Assembly: GCF_004152845.1 (NCBI RefSeq)
Contig: NZ_SEON01000004.1
Coordinates: forward strand, 310,001-374,000
Direction: 5' to 3'
From: Sphingobium fuliginis
GTDB taxonomy: Bacteria; Pseudomonadota; Alphaproteobacteria; Sphingomonadales; Sphingomonadaceae
Length of the DNA stretch: 64,000 nt
Below, piece by piece: positions 16,694 to 28,865 of the stretch. Every line of letters begins with the position of its first letter. Position 1 is the first letter of the stretch. A program made the position numbers and the translations under genes. The notes beneath the pieces were generated by a model. The model ran no database searches. It saw only the letters and a program-made list of their open reading frames with translations, and had not been told where the DNA came from.

Positions 16694-19600
16694 GGCTCGG
16701 CTGCATTTCCAGGGAAGGCGCCTTTTGCCCATGCTTGCGATGGACGAAGGCGAATATGGTGGGAACGAAGAACAGGGTGGCGACCGTCGCGCAGATCAGG
16801 CCGCCGATGACCGCCCGGCCCAGCGGCGCATTCTGCTCGCCGCCGTCGCCCAGCCCCAGCGCCATCGGCCCCATGCCGATGATCATCGCAAGGGCGGTCA
16901 TCAGCACCGGTCGGAACCGGACCATCCCCGCCTCCAGCGCGGCCTTGCCGGCGTCGCCCAGTTCGGCAAGCTTCTCCCGCGCGAAGCTGACGACCAGTAT
17001 GGAGTTGGCGGTGGCCACGCCCATGCACATGATCGCGCCCGTCAGCGCTGGCACGGACAGCGTCGTACCGGTGGTGAACAGCATCCAAACGATTCCCGCC
17101 AGCGCCGCCGGCAGGGCCGTGATGATCACGAAGGGATCGACCCAGCTCTGGAAGTTGACGACGATCAGCAGGTAGATCAGCACGATGGCCCCCGCCAGCC
17201 CCCATCCCAGCCCGGAAAAGGCCGTGTTCATCGTCGCATATTGGCCGCGGATGGTGACGGTCGTCCCCTTGGGCAGTTCCTTCTCCAGCGACCGGATCGC
17301 CCGCTGCACATCCCGGGCGACCGCACCCAGGTCACGCCCCTGCGTCGTCGCGAAGATGTCCAGCACGGGCGCAATGTCATAGTGACTGACGATGGGCACG
17401 GTGTTGGACCGCTTGATCGTGGCCAGCCCGCCCAGCGGCTGAACCGAGGCGCCCGCCGCGCTGCCCGACACCGGCACATTGCTAAGGTCGCTCATGGAGC
17501 CCACCAGATATTCCGGCGCCTGCGCCACGACCGGATATTGCACGCCGTTTTCCGGGTTCACGAAGAAGACGGGCGCGGTCTGCGACGTGCCTGCAAGCTG
17601 GCTTGCCAGGCTGGTCGTCACGTCCCGCTCCGACAGGCCATATTGCCCGACGCGCGAGCGGTCGACCTCGACATCGAGCTGCGGCGAGCGCGCCGGCTGC
17701 TGGATGCGGGCGTCGGCCAGTCCGGAAATGGTGGCCATCTTCGCCAGCAGCTTCTGCGCATAGGCGCGATTGCCGGCGGCGTTCTTGCCCGCGATCTGCA
17801 CGTCGATGGGCGCCGGCGCGCCGAAGTTCAGGATCTGGCTGGTGATGTCGGCCGGCAGGAAGGCGAAGCCGGTGCCGGGGAAGCGGCGCGGCAGCTCCCG
17901 CCGCAGGGTGGCGACGATCTCGTCCGTCGGCCGATGACCTTTGGTCAGCGCGATCAGCATGTCGCCATCCTGCGGGCCGATGGTGCCGCTATTATTGTAG
18001 ATGGCGTTGATGCCGCTGACCGGCAGGCCGATATTGTCCGTGATGGAGGCGAGTTCCTTCGCCGGGATCAGTGAGCGGACTTCCCGCGCGATGCGGTCGA
18101 AGCGGGCGGCGCTGTCTTCGATCCGGGCGCCCACCGGCACGCGCACATGCATCGCGATCTGCCCTGAATCGACCGAGGGGAAGAAGTTGCTGCCCAGCAT
18201 CGGCAACAGCCCGAAGGACAGCAGAACGACGGCCATGAAGCCGAGCAGGAAGGGCTTGCGCGCATTCAGCGCCCGGTGCAGCAGCCCGACATAGCCGCGC
18301 CTTATCCTTTCGAAGCGCCGTTCGAACCCGCGCTGGAAGCGTACCAGCGGATTGCGCGAGGCAGGCGCCCCGGCCACATGCGCGTCGCCCTGTTCGACAT
18401 GAGGCCGCAGCAGATACATGGCCATGGTCGGCACCAGCGTCCGCGACAGGATGAAGGATGCGATCATCGCGAACACGACGGAAAGCGCCATCGGCACGAA
18501 CAGGAATCCGGCGACCCCCGGCAGGAAGAACATCGGCACGAACACGATGCAGATGCACAGCAGCGACACGAAGGCGGGCGTCACGATCTGCGCCGCGCCG
18601 TCCAGTATCGCCTCGATCACGCCCTTGCCCTGCTCCAGATGCCAGTTGATATTCTCTATGGTCACGGTGGCGTCGTCGACCAATATGCCGACCGCCAGCG
18701 CCAGCCCGCCCAGCGTCATGACGTTCAGCGTCTGGCCGAAGGCCGCCAGCGCCGCGACCGCCGCCAGGATCGCAAGCGGGATCGACAGCGCGATGATCAC
18801 CGTCGAGCGCCAGGAGCCCAGGAACAGCAGGATCATCAGGGACGTCAGCGCCGCCGCGATGGCGCCTTCGTGAATGACGCCTTCCACCGCCGCCTTCACG
18901 AACAGCGACTGGTCGCCGATGGGCAATATCTTCAGGCTGTCCGGCAGGCCCGCCGCGATCTGGGGCAGCTTTTCCTTGACGCCGTCCACGATCGCCAGGG
19001 TGGAGGTGGCGCCGTTCTTGAGGATGGTCAGCAGCACGGACCGGCTGCCCTCGACATGCACGATATTCTGCTGCGGCCCGCTGCCGTCGCGGACATGCGC
19101 GACGTCGCGCATCGTGATGGTCGCGCCGTTGACCACCTTGACGGGCAGGTCGTTCAGCGCCTCTATGGAGGAAGGCGCATTGTTCAGCTTCACGCTATAC
19201 TGGGTTTCCCCGATCTTGACGAAACCGGCCGGATTGATCTGGTTCTGCGCCGCGATCGCCGCACCCACATCCTGCGCCGACAGCCCCTTGGACTGAAGCG
19301 CCAGCGGATTGAGGTCGATCTGCACCTGCCGCTGCTTGCCGCCCGATGGGAAAGGCATGGCAAGGCCGGGGACCGTGATCAGCGGCGGACGGACCTGGTT
19401 CATCCCCATGTCGAACAGCTGCTGTTCCGACAGCCCCTTGCCCGACAGGGCGAGCTGCAGGATCGGCACGGTCGACGCGCTGTAATTCAGGACAAGCGGC
19501 GGCGTGATCCCCGGCGGCATCTGGCGCAACACGGTCTGCGACACCGACGTCACCTGCGCGGTCGCGGTGCGGATGTCGGCGCCCGGCTGGAAATAGATTT

Positions 19601-19880
19601 TGATGATGCCGATGCCCTGAAGCGACTGGCTCTCGATATGTTCGATGTCGTTGACCGTGGTGGTCAGCACGCGCTCATAGGGATTGACGATGCGGTTGGC
19701 CATGTCCTCCGGCGACAGGCCCGCATATTGCCAGGCGACCGCCACCACCGGAATGCGGATATTGGGAAAGATGTCGACCGGCGTTCGCGCCGCCGCCAGC
19801 ACCCCCGCGATCGCGATCAGGATCGCCATCACGATGAAGGTGAGCGGACGATGCAGGGCAACCTTGACGATACCGATCAT
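16686..19880 (-). CDS. RND-family inner-membrane efflux transporter (AcrB superfamily)
   Basis: A 1064-residue protein with the RND layout: membrane segment 1 at about 10-30, a large periplasmic loop, then TM2-6 (about 335-530), a second loop, and TM8-12 to about 1030. DATVTIEN in TM4 carries the proton-relay acidic residue. The N-terminus (PLTFIVMAILI, then TPVDIFPNIRIPVVAV) differs from the hydrophobe-amphiphile AcrB type in region 5 and is closer to the group annotated as general RND permeases, some of which move metals or lipids; substrate is unassigned. It is the first gene of pump-adaptor-channel order and faces the divergent LysR gene 395 bases away. Confidence 0.91.
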   Translation of the reverse strand: MIGIVKVALHRPLTFIVMAILIAIAGVLAAARTPVDIFPNIRIPVVAVAWQYAGLSPEDMANRIVNPYERVLTTTVNDIEHIESQSLQGIGIIKIYFQPGADIRTATAQVTSVSQTVLRQMPPGITPPLVLNYSASTVPILQLALSGKGLSEQQLFDMGMNQVRPPLITVPGLAMPFPSGGKQRQVQIDLNPLALQSKGLSAQDVGAAIAAQNQINPAGFVKIGETQYSVKLNNAPSSIEALNDLPVKVVNGATITMRDVAHVRDGSGPQQNIVHVEGSRSVLLTILKNGATSTLAIVDGVKEKLPQIAAGLPDSLKILPIGDQSLFVKAAVEGVIHEGAIAAALTSLMILLFLGSWRSTVIIALSIPLAILAAVAALAAFGQTLNVMTLGGLALAVGILVDDATVTIENINWHLEQGKGVIEAILDGAAQIVTPAFVSLLCICIVFVPMFFLPGVAGFLFVPMALSVVFAMIASFILSRTLVPTMAMYLLRPHVEQGDAHVAGAPASRNPLVRFQRGFERRFERIRRGYVGLLHRALNARKPFLLGFMAVVLLSFGLLPMLGSNFFPSVDSGQIAMHVRVPVGARIEDSAARFDRIAREVRSLIPAKELASITDNIGLPVSGINAIYNNSGTIGPQDGDMLIALTKGHRPTDEIVATLRRELPRRFPGTGFAFLPADITSQILNFGAPAPIDVQIAGKNAAGNRAYAQKLLAKMATISGLADARIQQPARSPQLDVEVDRSRVGQYGLSERDVTTSLASQLAGTSQTAPVFFVNPENGVQYPVVAQAPEYLVGSMSDLSNVPVSGSAAGASVQPLGGLATIKRSNTVPIVSHYDIAPVLDIFATTQGRDLGAVARDVQRAIRSLEKELPKGTTVTIRGQYATMNTAFSGLGWGLAGAIVLIYLLIVVNFQSWVDPFVIITALPAALAGIVWMLFTTGTTLSVPALTGAIMCMGVATANSILVVSFAREKLAELGDAGKAALEAGMVRFRPVLMTALAMIIGMGPMALGLGDGGEQNAPLGRAVIGGLICATVATLFFVPTIFAFVHRKHGQKAPSLEMQPSHV

Positions 19881-20215
19881 TCACGACTCCACGGATGCGC
19901 CGCCGGACGATCCCCGCCGCACATGACGATACAACCTCTCCAGATATTTTCGCCGCCTGATACCAGAGACGAAGCGCGCCAGGAAATGCGCATATCGTTT
20001 GCCGCATTTCCGGCCGTCGCCAGAAAGGCGGCCAGCGCGGAAATGCTCCAGGACGCGTGGGAACTTCGTTCGGGGCGAGGCGAATTTCCACACATCCTAG
20101 AATGCGACGGCATCCCCGGCCATGGCGGAGTGCTGCGGCAATGAGGGGGCATAGCCCGCGCATCTCCGCCGGCCAGCCGGGAGACGCCGCCACATTCGAA
20201 GCCGGCCATGCGCCC

Positions 20216-20242
20216 TTGGACATTCTGCGTCTAATATATAAT
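20216..20242 (+). promoter_or_regulatory. Candidate sigma-70-type promoter of the LysR gene
   Basis: TTGGAC at 20216-20221 and a perfect TATAAT at 20237-20242 are separated by 15 bases, slightly short of the usual 16-18. The A+T-rich patch stands out in this GC-rich region. Direct repeats CATGATC (about 20247 and 20268) lie between it and the LysR start and could be part of an operator. The remaining 19881-20215 intergenic sequence shows no gene. Confidence 0.42.
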
Positions 20243-20275
20243 ATGGCATGATCGATATGTTGAGCGACATGATCC

Positions 20276-21169
20276 ATGGACCTTCGCCATCTCCGCTATT
20301 TTCTGTGCGTCGCTGAGGAGATGCATTTCGGCCGCGCCGCGCTGCGCCTCGGCATATCGCAGCCGCCGCTCAGCCAACAGATCCGTGCTCTGGAGGAGGA
20401 ACTGGGCGTCCGCCTGTTCGACCGCACCAGCCGCAGGGTGCGACTGACCGAGGCCGGCCGGCTGTTCGAGCCTGAAGCGCGCCGGACCCTTGCCCAGGCG
20501 GACCGCGCCGCACAGATCGCGCGCATGGCCCAAAGGGCGGAGATCGGGCGGCTGGGGCTGGGCTTCACCACTTCCGGCCCCTTCGTGCCTCCGGTGGCGC
20601 GGGCGCTCTACCGCTTCCGCCAGACCTATCCCGATGTCGAACTGATCCTGCGCGAACAAGGGCGCGACGAGCAGGTGGAGAGCGTGGCGAGCCGTCAGCT
20701 CGACCTTGGCATCGTGCGTAATTTCGAGGCGCCGGCGCTGCCCGAAGGCATGCTGTCCCGATGCCTGCTCAAGGAAGAGATGGTGCTGGCCCTGCGCGCC
20801 GATCATCCGCTGGCGCTGCGCCCTGCCCCGCCGCGTATCGCTGACCTTTCCGACGAGCCGCTGGTGCTCTATGGCGCGCCCAATGGGACGGGGTTCACGG
20901 AGCATTTCCAGGCCCTGTGCGCGGAAGCAGGGTTCGTCCCGAAAATCTCGCATGAGGCCCGCAGCCTCGCGACCCTGCTGGGCCTTGTCGCGGCCGGCTT
21001 CGGCCCCACTGTGATTGCCGGGTCGATGGCGCGGCTGCATGTCGACAATGTGATCAACCGCCCGTTCGACGTGCCGGTCATGAGCGCGCTCTGGCTGATC
21101 CATCATGAGGATCTGTCACCGACCGGCCGGGCCTTTCTGAAGACCCTGCTGGAAGAACGTCATTTGTAG
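20276..21169 (+). CDS. LysR-family transcriptional regulator (efflux-linked)
   Basis: A 297-residue protein. Residues 1-60 are the winged helix-turn-helix typical of the family ([20 protein letters not shown], then [18 protein letters not shown]). The rest is the periplasmic-binding-protein-like effector domain ([31 protein letters not shown]). The first residues and the PPLSQQI motif put it close to the BenM/CatM-like group of aromatic-acid regulators. It is transcribed away from the RND operon, the usual arrangement for a regulator of that operon; the effector is unknown. Confidence 0.9.
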   Translation: MDLRHLRYFLCVAEEMHFGRAALRLGISQPPLSQQIRALEEELGVRLFDRTSRRVRLTEAGRLFEPEARRTLAQADRAAQIARMAQRAEIGRLGLGFTTSGPFVPPVARALYRFRQTYPDVELILREQGRDEQVESVASRQLDLGIVRNFEAPALPEGMLSRCLLKEEMVLALRADHPLALRPAPPRIADLSDEPLVLYGAPNGTGFTEHFQALCAEAGFVPKISHEARSLATLLGLVAAGFGPTVIAGSMARLHVDNVINRPFDVPVMSALWLIHHEDLSPTGRAFLKTLLEERHL

Positions 21170-21273
21170 GAGTTAATTCACGAAACATCTTCTGCTCAAG
21201 CCTCCTCTTCCCATTCCCCTTTCCAGCCTCTATGCATGGCCGCGAAGGGTGGTTTCGACCGACCTTCATGATC

Positions 21274-21476
21274 GCGCCGGTGCCCTCCCAAGGGGCTTAA
21301 TAGGGAATGCGGTGATGAATCCGCGGCTGTCCCTGCAACTGTAAGCGGCGAGCGAGACGCATAGCGATCCCCCGGAAGCGCCGGAGGATCAGCCACTGGG
21401 CCGGACGCTAAATCATGCGAGGCCTGGGAAGGCCATGCGCCAAGCTATGACCCGCGAGCCAGGAAACCTGCCTGCG
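21274..21476 (+). ncRNA. Cobalamin riboswitch 1 (controls Ni/Co permease-cobW-cobN-cobO-bluB)
   Basis: The conserved elements appear in order: GCCGGTGCC at the 5' side, GGGAATGCGGTG, the core CTGCAACTGTAAGCGG, AGCCACTGG, and the 3' B12 box AGCCAGGAAACCTGCC (about 21458-21473). Just downstream, GTCGCTC (21481-21487) can pair with GAGCGAC (21530-21536), a helix also found after the other two riboswitches of this window. The first gene begins 170 bases after the aptamer. High adenosylcobalamin should lower expression of cobalt uptake and insertion. The bases between 21170 and the aptamer show no gene. Confidence 0.95.
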
Positions 21477-21643
21477 TCTGGTCGCTCTTGCCTTGGTCCA
21501 GGGGATGGCCACGGCACGGTCCTCCGTCTGAGCGACGCTTCACGCAGCGGGAGCTGCTGTCCGTATGCCGGGCGCAAGAGCGTCCGTCCGGCATGAAGGC
21601 GGCTCCCGTCCGGTTTCGCAGACGCAGACGGGGTACCGACCCT

Positions 21644-22731
21644 ATGAGCATATCGACCCATGAGCCGGAATCGCCCGGGGCGCCGGCCAGCCGTCTTCGC
21701 CGCCGCGCGACCGGCATGTTCGCCGGGCTCATCGCCGCCAATCTGACGGCCTGGATCGCAGCCTTCACGATCTTCGCGGGCGATCCGGTCATGCTGGGCA
21801 CGGCGTTGCTGGCCTGGAGCCTGGGCCTCCGCCATGCCGTGGACGCCGATCATATCGCCGCCATCGACAATGTGACCCGCAAGCTGATGCAGGACGGCCA
21901 GCGGCCCCTGACCGTCGGCTTCTGGTTCGCCATCGGCCATAGCGGCATCGTCCTGATCGCCGCCGTCGCCATCGCTGTCGCCGCCAATGCGCTGAGCCGG
22001 GTGGAAGCGGCGGGAGCCATCGGCGGCACCATCGCGACAATGGTGTCGGCGACCTTCCTCTTCGCCATCGCGGCGATGAACCTGATCATTCTCCGATCAG
22101 TTCTCAGCACGTTCAACCATGTTCGAAAGGGTGGAGCCTATGTCGATGAAGATATGGACATATTGCTTGGCAACCGGGGTTTGCTCGCACGCCTCTTCCG
22201 CCCGCTTTTCCGGCTGGTGACGCGAAGCTGGCACATGGCTCCGCTCGGCTTCCTCTTCGGTCTGGGCTTCGATACCGCAACCGAAGTCGCCATTCTGGGC
22301 CTGTCCGCCGGTCAGGCCGCCAGCGGCCTTTCGGTTGCGACCGTCCTCATCTTTCCCCTGCTCTTCGCGGCGGGCATGGCGCTGATCGACACGGCGGACG
22401 GGGCTCTGATGATGGGCGCCTACCAGTGGGCGTTCGTGAAGCCGATCCGCAAGCTCTACTACAATATCACCATCACGCTGGTGTCGGCGCTGGTCGCGCT
22501 GCTCATCGGCGGGATCGAGGCAGCGGCCCTGCTGGGCGACAAGCTCGGCCTCAGCGGCGGCGTATGGACCCTTGCCGCCGACCTTGGCGAGCATTTCAAC
22601 AGCCTCGGCTTCATCATCATCGGCCTGTTCGCCGCCTGCTGGCTGCTGAGCTGGGCCATCTATCGCTGGAAAGGCTTCGACGAGATCGAAGTCGCTCCCA
22701 TCCCCAGCCACCAACCGCAAGGAAATCCCGC

Positions 22732-22735
<4 letters not shown>
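21644..22735 (+). CDS. Nickel/cobalt permease, NiCoT family (HoxN/NixA type)
   Basis: A 363-residue inner-membrane protein with about eight membrane segments. The family signature HAVDADHIAAIDN is at residues 64-76, and the second conserved block LGFLFGLGFDTATEVAIL is near residue 195. The start is the ATG at 21644; the frame is open upstream but there it falls in the riboswitch leader and lacks membrane character. Being the first gene behind a cobalamin riboswitch and next to cobW and cobN marks cobalt as the physiological metal. Its stop overlaps the cobW start (ATGA). Confidence 0.94.
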
Positions 22736-23771
<1,036 letters not shown>

Positions 23772-23772
<1 letters not shown>

Positions 23773-26700
23773 TGCATCTGCTGACCGCCACGCCCGGCAC
23801 CGTCTCCAACGGCGACGAAGCCATCGACCTCGGCCAGTCGCCGGGCGACATCGTGCTGCTGACCGTGGCGGACAGCGAACTTGCCTGTTTCGCGAGCGCA
23901 GCCCATGTTCTGGGGCAGGAACTGGGCAGGGCGGCGCCCGAAATCCGGCTGGCCAATCTCCTCCAGCTCAAGCACCCCTATTCCGTCGATCTGTATGTCG
24001 AAAAGGTCGTCGCCCACGCCAAATTCGTCTGCGTCATCCTGCTGGGCGGCAAGAGCTATTGGCCCTATGGCATTGATGAGATTGCAAATATCGCCCGGAA
24101 AAAGGGCATAGCCTTTGCGGCGATTGCCGATGGGCGAGAAGATGACCCCGCGTTGCGCGCCGCATCGACCGTCGCGGCGGAGAGCTGCGATCTCCTGCGC
24201 GACTATCTACGGCAGGGCGGCATTGCCAACGCCATCGCCTTCCTGCGCAACGCCGCCCGCCTTGCCGGCTTCGACGCGGGCGTTCCCGATGCGCCCGTTC
24301 CGGTGGCCGACGCCGGCCTCTATTTGCCCGGCGTCGATCGACCCACGCTGGATCAGGTCAGGAGCGGATGGAAGGCAGGGCAGCCGACGGCCCTCTTCCT
24401 CTTCTACCGCGCGCTGCTGATCGCGGGCACGCTGGAAGCCGTGGACCGCATGGTCGCGGGATTGGAGACGGCGGGCCTCAACGTCCTTCCCGTCCATGTG
24501 CGCGCCTTGCGCGAACCTTTCGCCCGGGACTTCCTACAAGGGCTGATGGCGGAGGCGCCGCCGGACGTCATCCTCAACGCCACCGCCTTTGCCGCCAGCG
24601 CGCCGGGCGAGCCGCGCACGCCCTCTATCCTCGAACAGGCGGATTGCGCGATCCTCCAGACGATCTTCGCCAGCGCCGAACAGAGCGCCTGGGAGTCGAG
24701 CGCCCGCGGGCTGGGCCCCCGCGACCTCGCCATGCATGTCGCGCTGCCGGAGGTGGACGGCCGCCTCTTCACACGCGCGGTCGCCTTCAAGGCCGCGGCA
24801 CGGTTCGATGCCCGCACGGAATGCAGCATCGTCGTGCCCCAGATACTGGAAGATCGTGTCAGCTTCGTATCTCAACTTACTGCAAATTGGGCTAAACTCC
24901 GTAGAACGCGAGTGGAGGAACGTCGCGTCGCGCTCATCCTCGCCAACTATCCCAACAGGGATGGCCGCATCGGCAATGGCGTCGGCCTGGATACGCCCGC
25001 CAGTGCCGCCGCCATTCTGAAGGCCCTGGCGGAAGCAGGCTACGGAACGGATGATGCGCCCACCGACGGCGCCGCGCTGATGCAGCGCATGACAGGTGGC
25101 ATCACCAATGCCGCGCCGGACCGTCCGGGTGAAATCACCCTCTCGTTCCAGGCCTATGACGCAGCCTTCGCCACGCTGCCCCAAGGGGTCCGCGAAGCGG
25201 TCCAATGCCGCTGGGGCGCGCCCGAAACCGATCCTTTCTTCCGCGATGGCGCCTTCCATCTGCCGGTGCACCGCTTCGGCCGGATCGCGGTCGCCGTGCA
25301 GCCGTCGCGCGGTTATCATGTCGATCCCAAGAGCAGCTATCACGACCCGGCGTTGCCCCCGCCCCATGCCTATCTCGCCTTCCATATCTGGCTGGCCAGC
25401 GATTTCGGTGCCCATGCCGTTGTCCATGTCGGCAAGCACGGCAATCTCGAATGGCTGCCGGGCAAGGCGATCGCGCTGTCCGAAAACTGCTTTCCGGAAA
25501 TCTGCGCCGGGCCGATCCCGCAAATCTATCCGTTCATCGTCAACGATCCCGGCGAAGGCACCCAGGCCAAGCGTCGCATCGGCGCCTGCATCGTCGACCA
25601 TCTGACGCCGCCATTGACCCGCGCCGAGAGCTACGGCCCGCTCAAGGAACTGGAGGCTCTGGTCGACGAATATTATCTCGCCGCCGGCATGGACCCACGC
25701 CGGCTGGAAACGCTGCGCAAGGACATTCTGGCCCTCGCCGCCTCGCAAGGGCTGGACAAGGATTCAGGCGCGCAGGGAAGCGGAGACGAGGCTTTAGCAG
25801 CGATCGACAACTATCTGTGCGAACTCAAGGAAATGCAGATACGCGACGGGCTGCACGTCTTCACGCAAAGCCCGAAGGGTTCGCTTCGCCGCGACCTGCT
25901 CATGGCCCTTGCCCGCTGCCCAAGGGGTATGGACGATGCCGGCCAGCAGTCCCTGCTCCGTGCGCTGGCGGATGATCTGGGGCTGGATTTCGACCCGCTC
26001 GACTGCACGATGGGCGCGCCTTGGGCCGGACCCCGGCCGGAAGCGCTGCAAAGCCTGACAGGAACACCTTGGCGCAGCACGGGCGACACGGTGGAACGGC
26101 TGGAACTTCACGCCATCCGCCTGCTCGATGAGCTGGAACATCGTCATTCCCGCGCGGGCGGGGATGACGGCAGTTGCCGGGAGGGCGCTCCCGGTCCACG
26201 GAGCGCGGCGGTTCTCAAGGCGATCGAAACCGATCTCGCCCCGCGCGTCGATGGCTGCGGAGAGGCCGAAAAAGCCGCACTCCTCAAGGCTCTCAACGGC
26301 GATTTCGTCGCCCCGGGCCCTTCCGGAGCGCCCACCAGGGGTCGCCCCGACGTCCTTCCCACCGGGCGCAATTTCTATTCGGTCGACACCAGGGCCGTGC
26401 CCACGGCGGCGGCATGGAATCTCGGGCAGCGCTCCGCCGATCTCATCGTGCAGGACTATCTCCAGCGCGAGGGCGACTATCCCCGCGCCATCGCCCTTTC
26501 CGCCTGGGGCACCGCCAATATGCGGACCGGCGGCGACGACATAGCGCAGGCGCTGGCCCTGATGGGCGTCCGGCCTCGCTGGGACTGGGCTTCGGGCCGG
26601 GTCATCGGTTTCGAGGTCATGAAGATCGCGGAACTGAACCGCCCCCGCGTCGACGTCACCTTCCGCGTGTCCGGCTTCTTCCGCGACGCCTTCCCGGAAC

Positions 26701-27551
26701 AGATCGACCTGATCGACAGCGCCGCCCGCGCCGTCATGGCGCTGGAAGAGCCGGACGAGGACAATCCAGCCGCCGCCCGCCACCGCATCGAAACCGCCGC
26801 GCTGATCGCGCAGGGCACGCCGGAAAAGGCCGCGCGGCGCCGCGCGGGAAGCCGCGTCTTCGGTTCGAAACCGGGCGCCTATGGCGCCGGCCTCCAGGCG
26901 ATGATCGACGAGAAGATCTGGCACGACCGGTCGGACCTTGCCAATGTCTATCTCGACTGGGGCAGCTATGCCTATGGCGGCGGGGTGGAAGGCGACAGCG
27001 AACGCGGCCTCTTCGCGCAGCGCCTGACCGAAGCCGACGCGCTGGTCCAGAATCAGGACAATCGCGAGCACGACCTGCTCGACAGCGATGATTACTACCA
27101 GTTCGAAGGCGGCATCGCCGCCGCGGTCGAGCATCTCTCCGGCAGGAGGCCGCTCAGCTATCATAACGACCACAGCCGTCCCGAACGTCCCGTCATCCGC
27201 ACGCTGGAGGATGAGATCGGCCGCATCGTCCGCGCCCGCGTCGCCAACCCCAAATGGATCGCGGGCATGATGCGCCACGGCTACAAGGGCGCGTTCGAGA
27301 TCGCGGCCTCCGTCGACTATCTCTTCGCTTTCGCCGCCACGACCCATGCGGTGAAGGACCATCATTTCGACGCGGTCCACGCCGCCTTCATCGAGGATGA
27401 GACGGTCCGCGCCTTCATGGCGGAAGCCAATCCGGCCGCCCTGCGGGAGACCGCCGCCCGCCTCCGCGAAGCGCTGGACCGCGCCCTTTGGAAACCCCGG
27501 TCGAACAGCGCCGCCATGCTTCTCTCCCAACTCAAGGATGCCCCGCAATGA
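23772..27551 (+). CDS. cobN: CobN, large subunit of the aerobic cobaltochelatase
   Basis: A 1259-residue protein of the CobN/BchH family, typical length about 1250-1300. It inserts Co(II) into hydrogenobyrinic acid a,c-diamide together with the AAA+ subunits CobS and CobT, which are not in this window. Family blocks include the chelatase region HVGKHGNLEWLPGKA, the block GPSGAPTRGRPDVLPTGRNF and YAYGGGVEGD. Around residues 790-808 the variable linker contains an in-frame palindromic repeat (26143-26194), giving a peptide (HSRAGGDDGSC) that looks foreign to the family. ATG at 23772 overlaps the cobW stop by one base, and its own stop overlaps cobO. Confidence 0.96.
26143..26194. repeat. Palindromic repeat element inside cobN
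   Basis: Two adjacent hairpins. The first pairs GTCATTCCCGC (26143-26153) with a near-complement ending GGGGATGAC (26160-26168); the second is CCGGGAG (26177-26183) with CTCCCGG (26188-26194). The first has the form of a dispersed GTCATTCCCGC-type repeat that is normally extragenic. Here it is read through in frame as part of CobN. Confidence 0.7.
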
Positions 27552-28153
27552 TCGAACGCACGCCCGAACAGCATGCCGAAAAGATGAAGAAGAAACAGGC
27601 CGCCCATGACAGGATCATGGCGACCAAGACGCAGGAAAAGGGCCTGCTGATCGTCCATACCGGCAAGGGCAAGGGCAAGACGACCGCCGCGCTCGGCATG
27701 GTGGTCCGCGCCATCGGCCATGGCAGGAAGGTGGGCGTCGTGCAGTTCGTGAAGGGCGCGATGACCACCGGAGAAAAACGGGTGTTCGATGCGTTCCCCG
27801 ACAATGTCGAATTCAAGCCGATGGGCGAAGGCTTCACCTGGAACACGCAGGACCGGACGCGGGACATTGCCCTTGCACGCGAAGCATGGGATGAGGTGAA
27901 ACGCATGATCGCCGATCCGGCCTATGACATGGTCCTTGCCGATGAACTCAACATCGTCCTGCGCTACGACTATCTTCCGGTCGAAGAGGTGCTGGAGGCC
28001 GTGACCGCCAGGGGCGAAATGAAGCATGTCATCGTTACAGGCCGCAACGCGCCCGAGGCGCTGATAGAGGCGGCCGATCTCGTCACTGAAATGACCCTCG
28101 TCAAACATCCCTTCCGCAGCGGCGTGAAGGCCCAGCCGGGAATCGAATTCTGA
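27548..28153 (+). CDS. cobO: CobO, ATP:corrinoid (cob(I)yrinic acid a,c-diamide) adenosyltransferase
   Basis: A 201-residue protein of the CobO/BtuR/CobA type. The nucleotide-binding loop GKGKGKTTAA is at residues 39-48, and VLADELNIVLRYDYL and the conserved C-terminal HPFRSGVKAQPGIEF are both present. It transfers the 5'-deoxyadenosyl group from ATP to Co(I). ATG at 27548 overlaps the cobN stop (ATGA). Confidence 0.96.
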   Translation: MIERTPEQHAEKMKKKQAAHDRIMATKTQEKGLLIVHTGKGKGKTTAALGMVVRAIGHGRKVGVVQFVKGAMTTGEKRVFDAFPDNVEFKPMGEGFTWNTQDRTRDIALAREAWDEVKRMIADPAYDMVLADELNIVLRYDYLPVEEVLEAVTARGEMKHVIVTGRNAPEALIEAADLVTEMTLVKHPFRSGVKAQPGIEF

Positions 28154-28779
28154 CACACACCGCCTTCGACATCGCCGCCTTCGAGGAACTGGTGCGCCTG
28201 CGTCGCGACGTGCGCCATTTCCTGACCGATCCGCTGGACGAGAGCGAGGTCGAACGGCTCCTTGCCCTCGCCCATAGCGCGCCCTCCGTCGGGCTGTCGC
28301 AGCCCTGGCGTTTCGTCCGGATCGAAACGCCCGCCTTGCGCGAGGATCTTGCCGCCCATGTCGACGCGCAGGTGATCGAGGCGGGCAGTATCTATCGGGG
28401 GGAGGAAGACAGGCTGTACCGAAGCCTGAAATTGCACGGCCTGCGCGAAGCGCCGGTGCTGTTCGCGGTCTATTGCGACGAAGGCACGGAAACCGGCCAC
28501 AGGCTGGGCGCGATCACCATGCCGGAGGCGCGCCGCTATAGCTGCGTGATGGCGATCCACACCCTCTGGCTGGCTGCCCGCACGCGCGGCATCGGCATGG
28601 GCTGGGTTTCGATTCTCGACCGCCCGACCGTGGACGCCCTGCTCGCCATTCCGGAAAACTGGCGCTGCCTCGGCCTGCTGTGCCTGGGCTATCCGGTGAG
28701 CGAGGAGGCGACGCCGGAACTGGAGAGGCGCGGCTGGGAACATCGCACCGACTGGCATTCCACCATCGTCACGCGCTGA
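28150..28779 (+). CDS. bluB: BluB, 5,6-dimethylbenzimidazole synthase
   Basis: A flavin-destructase that makes the lower ligand DMB from FMNH2 and oxygen. Family features are RRDVRHF at the N-terminus, HSAPSVGLSQPWRFV, YRSLKLHGLREAP, and ARTRGIGMGWVSILD near the C-terminus. The start is uncertain. The first standard start is a GTG at 28192, but the codons before it (AFDIAAFEEL) belong to the conserved first helix. The frame extends back to a CTG at 28150 that overlaps the cobO stop in the same four-base way (CTGA) as other junctions here, so I place the start there. The length is then 209 residues. Confidence 0.9.
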   Translation: MTHTAFDIAAFEELVRLRRDVRHFLTDPLDESEVERLLALAHSAPSVGLSQPWRFVRIETPALREDLAAHVDAQVIEAGSIYRGEEDRLYRSLKLHGLREAPVLFAVYCDEGTETGHRLGAITMPEARRYSCVMAIHTLWLAARTRGIGMGWVSILDRPTVDALLAIPENWRCLGLLCLGYPVSEEATPELERRGWEHRTDWHSTIVTR

Positions 28780-28836
28780 CGATTCCCGTCCGAAGGCCTC
28801 TTCCCTTTCCTTTCCGCCCGGCCTATGAGCGTTTTT

Positions 28837-28857
28837 GGAGCGGGTTCCGCCCGCTCC
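28837..28857. other. GC-rich hairpin between bluB and riboswitch 2
   Basis: GGAGCGGG (28837-28844) pairs with CCCGCTCC (28850-28857). No T-tract follows on the plus strand, so it is a weak terminator candidate at best; it may simply end the first cob operon with Rho. Confidence 0.35.
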
Positions 28858-28865
28858 ATCGATCG

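Noticed and set aside
28837..28857. Strong terminator of the first cob operon
   Set aside because: A hairpin is present but no T-tract follows; listed only as a hairpin.
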